Shown here in pieces: positions 6,515-7,512 of a stretch of 7,512 nt of DNA (position 1 is the first letter of the stretch; every line of letters begins with the position of its first letter). Made by a program: the position numbers and the translations under genes. The stretch spans positions 3,140 to 10,651 of the forward strand of contig JAUNPM010000037.1 in the NCBI GenBank assembly GCA_030536675.1, given 5' to 3'. The notes beneath the pieces are model-generated. The model had not been told where the DNA came from, did no database searches, and worked only from the letters and a program-made list of their open reading frames with translations. The stretch is from Clostridia bacterium. GTDB taxonomy: Bacteria > Bacillota > Clostridia > Lachnospirales > CAG-274.

Positions 6515-7512
6515 ATACGGCTATATTTTGCGGCATAATTATTGCTGTTGTGCTACTTGTGATATTACTTATGGGGGCGCCTATATCAATAGCAATAGGT
6601 ATTTCTTCCATAGTGGCAATACTGCCCGTACTGGATATTAATGCGGCATTTTTGACGGGTGCACAAAGAACCTTTTCGGGAATTTCAGTGTTTACGCTTA
6701 TTGCAATACCTTTCTTTATACTGGCAGGCAATATTATGAATAAGGGCGGCATAGCAATGAGGCTTATAAATTTTGCAAAGGTGCTTACGGGAAGGATACC
6801 CGGAGCTCTTGCGCATACCAATACTCTTGCAAATATGATGTTTGGCTCTATATCGGGCTCCGGTGTTGCAGCTGCTTCTGCTATGGGTACCATTATAGGA
6901 CCTATCGAAGAAAAAGAAGGCTATGGAAAGGATTACTCTGCCGCTGCCAATATTGCAACGGCTCCTACGGGACTGCTTATACCTCCCAGCAATGTTCTCA
7001 TTACTTTTTCACTTGTAAGCGGAGGAACGTCCGTAGCCGCACTTTTTATGGCGGGATATGTTCCGGGAATATTGTGGGGATTTTCCTGTATGGTCGTAGC
7101 CTTTATAATAGCGTCAAAAAGAGGGTATAAAAGCAGTGAAAGATACAGCGCAAAAGAGACGATTAAAATTATACTTGATGCAATACCCAGTCTTTTGCTT
7201 ATTTTAATAGTAATAGGAGGCATTGTAAAGGGTATATTTACGGCTACGGAAGGCTCTGTTGTTGCCGTTGTGTATAGTCTTATACTTTCACTGTTTTTCT
7301 ATAAAACAATTAAAATAAAGGATCTGTACGATATATTTAAGGCAAGTGCGGAAACTACGGGTATAATTGTATTTTTAATAGGTGTTTCAAGTATTATGGC
7401 TTGGGTAATGGCTTTTACGGGAATACCCAATGCAATTTCATCTGCTTTGCTTGGAATAAGCAATAATAAAGTTATTATTTTGCTTATTATAAATATAGTT
7501 CTGCTTTTTGTA
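6511..7512 (+). CDS. dctM: TRAP transporter large membrane subunit (DctM family), 3' end outside window
   Basis: The frame is open from ATG at 6511 to the window edge: 334 codons with no stop, against about 425-430 aa for the family, so roughly the last fifth is missing. The protein is the large permease subunit, which couples substrate uptake to an ion gradient (Na+ in characterised members). It is hydrophobic throughout and shows AIPFFILAGNIMNKGGI (65-81), the FGSISGSGVAAASAMG loop (111-126), a PTGLLIPPSN segment (152-161) and GIFTATEGSVVAVVYSL (241-257), all typical of DctM. The start is fixed by AGGAGG (6499-6504), 6 nt upstream, and by the ATGA overlap with dctQ. No frameshift is seen in the visible part. 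The longer antisense frames here are shadows of this gene. Confidence 0.93.
   Translation, partial: MNTAIFCGIIIAVVLLVILLMGAPISIAIGISSIVAILPVLDINAAFLTGAQRTFSGISVFTLIAIPFFILAGNIMNKGGIAMRLINFAKVLTGRIPGALAHTNTLANMMFGSISGSGVAAASAMGTIIGPIEEKEGYGKDYSAAANIATAPTGLLIPPSNVLITFSLVSGGTSVAALFMAGYVPGILWGFSCMVVAFIIASKRGYKSSERYSAKETIKIILDAIPSLLLILIVIGGIVKGIFTATEGSVVAVVYSLILSLFFYKTIKIKDLYDIFKASAETTGIIVFLIGVSSIMAWVMAFTGIPNAISSALLGISNNKVIILLIINIVLLFV

Noticed and set aside
6483..7223. Two minus-strand open frames (6483-6893 and 6933-7223)
   Set aside because: They lie opposite dctM, whose + strand frame carries clear DctM motifs. The minus frames lack family features and reflect codon bias of the sense gene.

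Overview
The window looks like chromosome of a low-GC, Gram-positive anaerobe of the Clostridia (Lachnospiraceae or a related gut group). This rests on the AT-rich composition, heavy use of AGA, ATA and AAA codons, strong AGGAGG-type ribosome binding sites, consensus sigma-A promoters, a Gram-positive style surface protein and a lipoprotein-type binding protein. There are six protein-coding genes in three blocks. I see no RNA gene, insertion sequence, phage gene, CRISPR array or recombinase.

Block 1 (1-2846, + strand) is the 3' part of a very large, acidic, Tyr/Asp-rich surface or adhesin-like protein. It has two DUF11-like beta-sandwich segments and a C-terminal pilin/Spy0128-like domain with a plausible Lys-Glu-Asn isopeptide triad. 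It ends without an LPXTG motif or membrane anchor. A hairpin that can act as a terminator in both directions (about 2874-2907) separates it from the convergent block 2.

Block 2 (2923-4835, - strand) holds an Orn/Lys/Arg decarboxylase-family PLP enzyme of the short Gram-positive type. Downstream of it is a small membrane-anchored protein whose soluble part reads like a small beta-barrel (Sm/SH3-like). The decarboxylase has a near-consensus promoter (TTGACT-17-TATAAT). The small protein has its own (TTGAAA-16-TATAAT), with the -35 box inside a perfect 13-bp inverted repeat.

Block 3 (5034 to window end, + strand) is a tightly packed tripartite TRAP transporter operon: dctP-like lipoprotein, dctQ-like small membrane subunit and dctM-like large membrane subunit. 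The genes overlap by 1 and 4 bases, and dctM runs off the window. The operon imports an organic acid (C4-dicarboxylate, uronate or similar) driven by an ion gradient. It diverges from the decarboxylase across a 198-bp AT-rich intergenic region.

I did not find a clearly new multi-gene system. The most interesting points are the unanchored C-terminus of the surface protein, the uncharacterised membrane-anchored beta-barrel protein, and the inverted repeats placed on the two minus-strand promoters.
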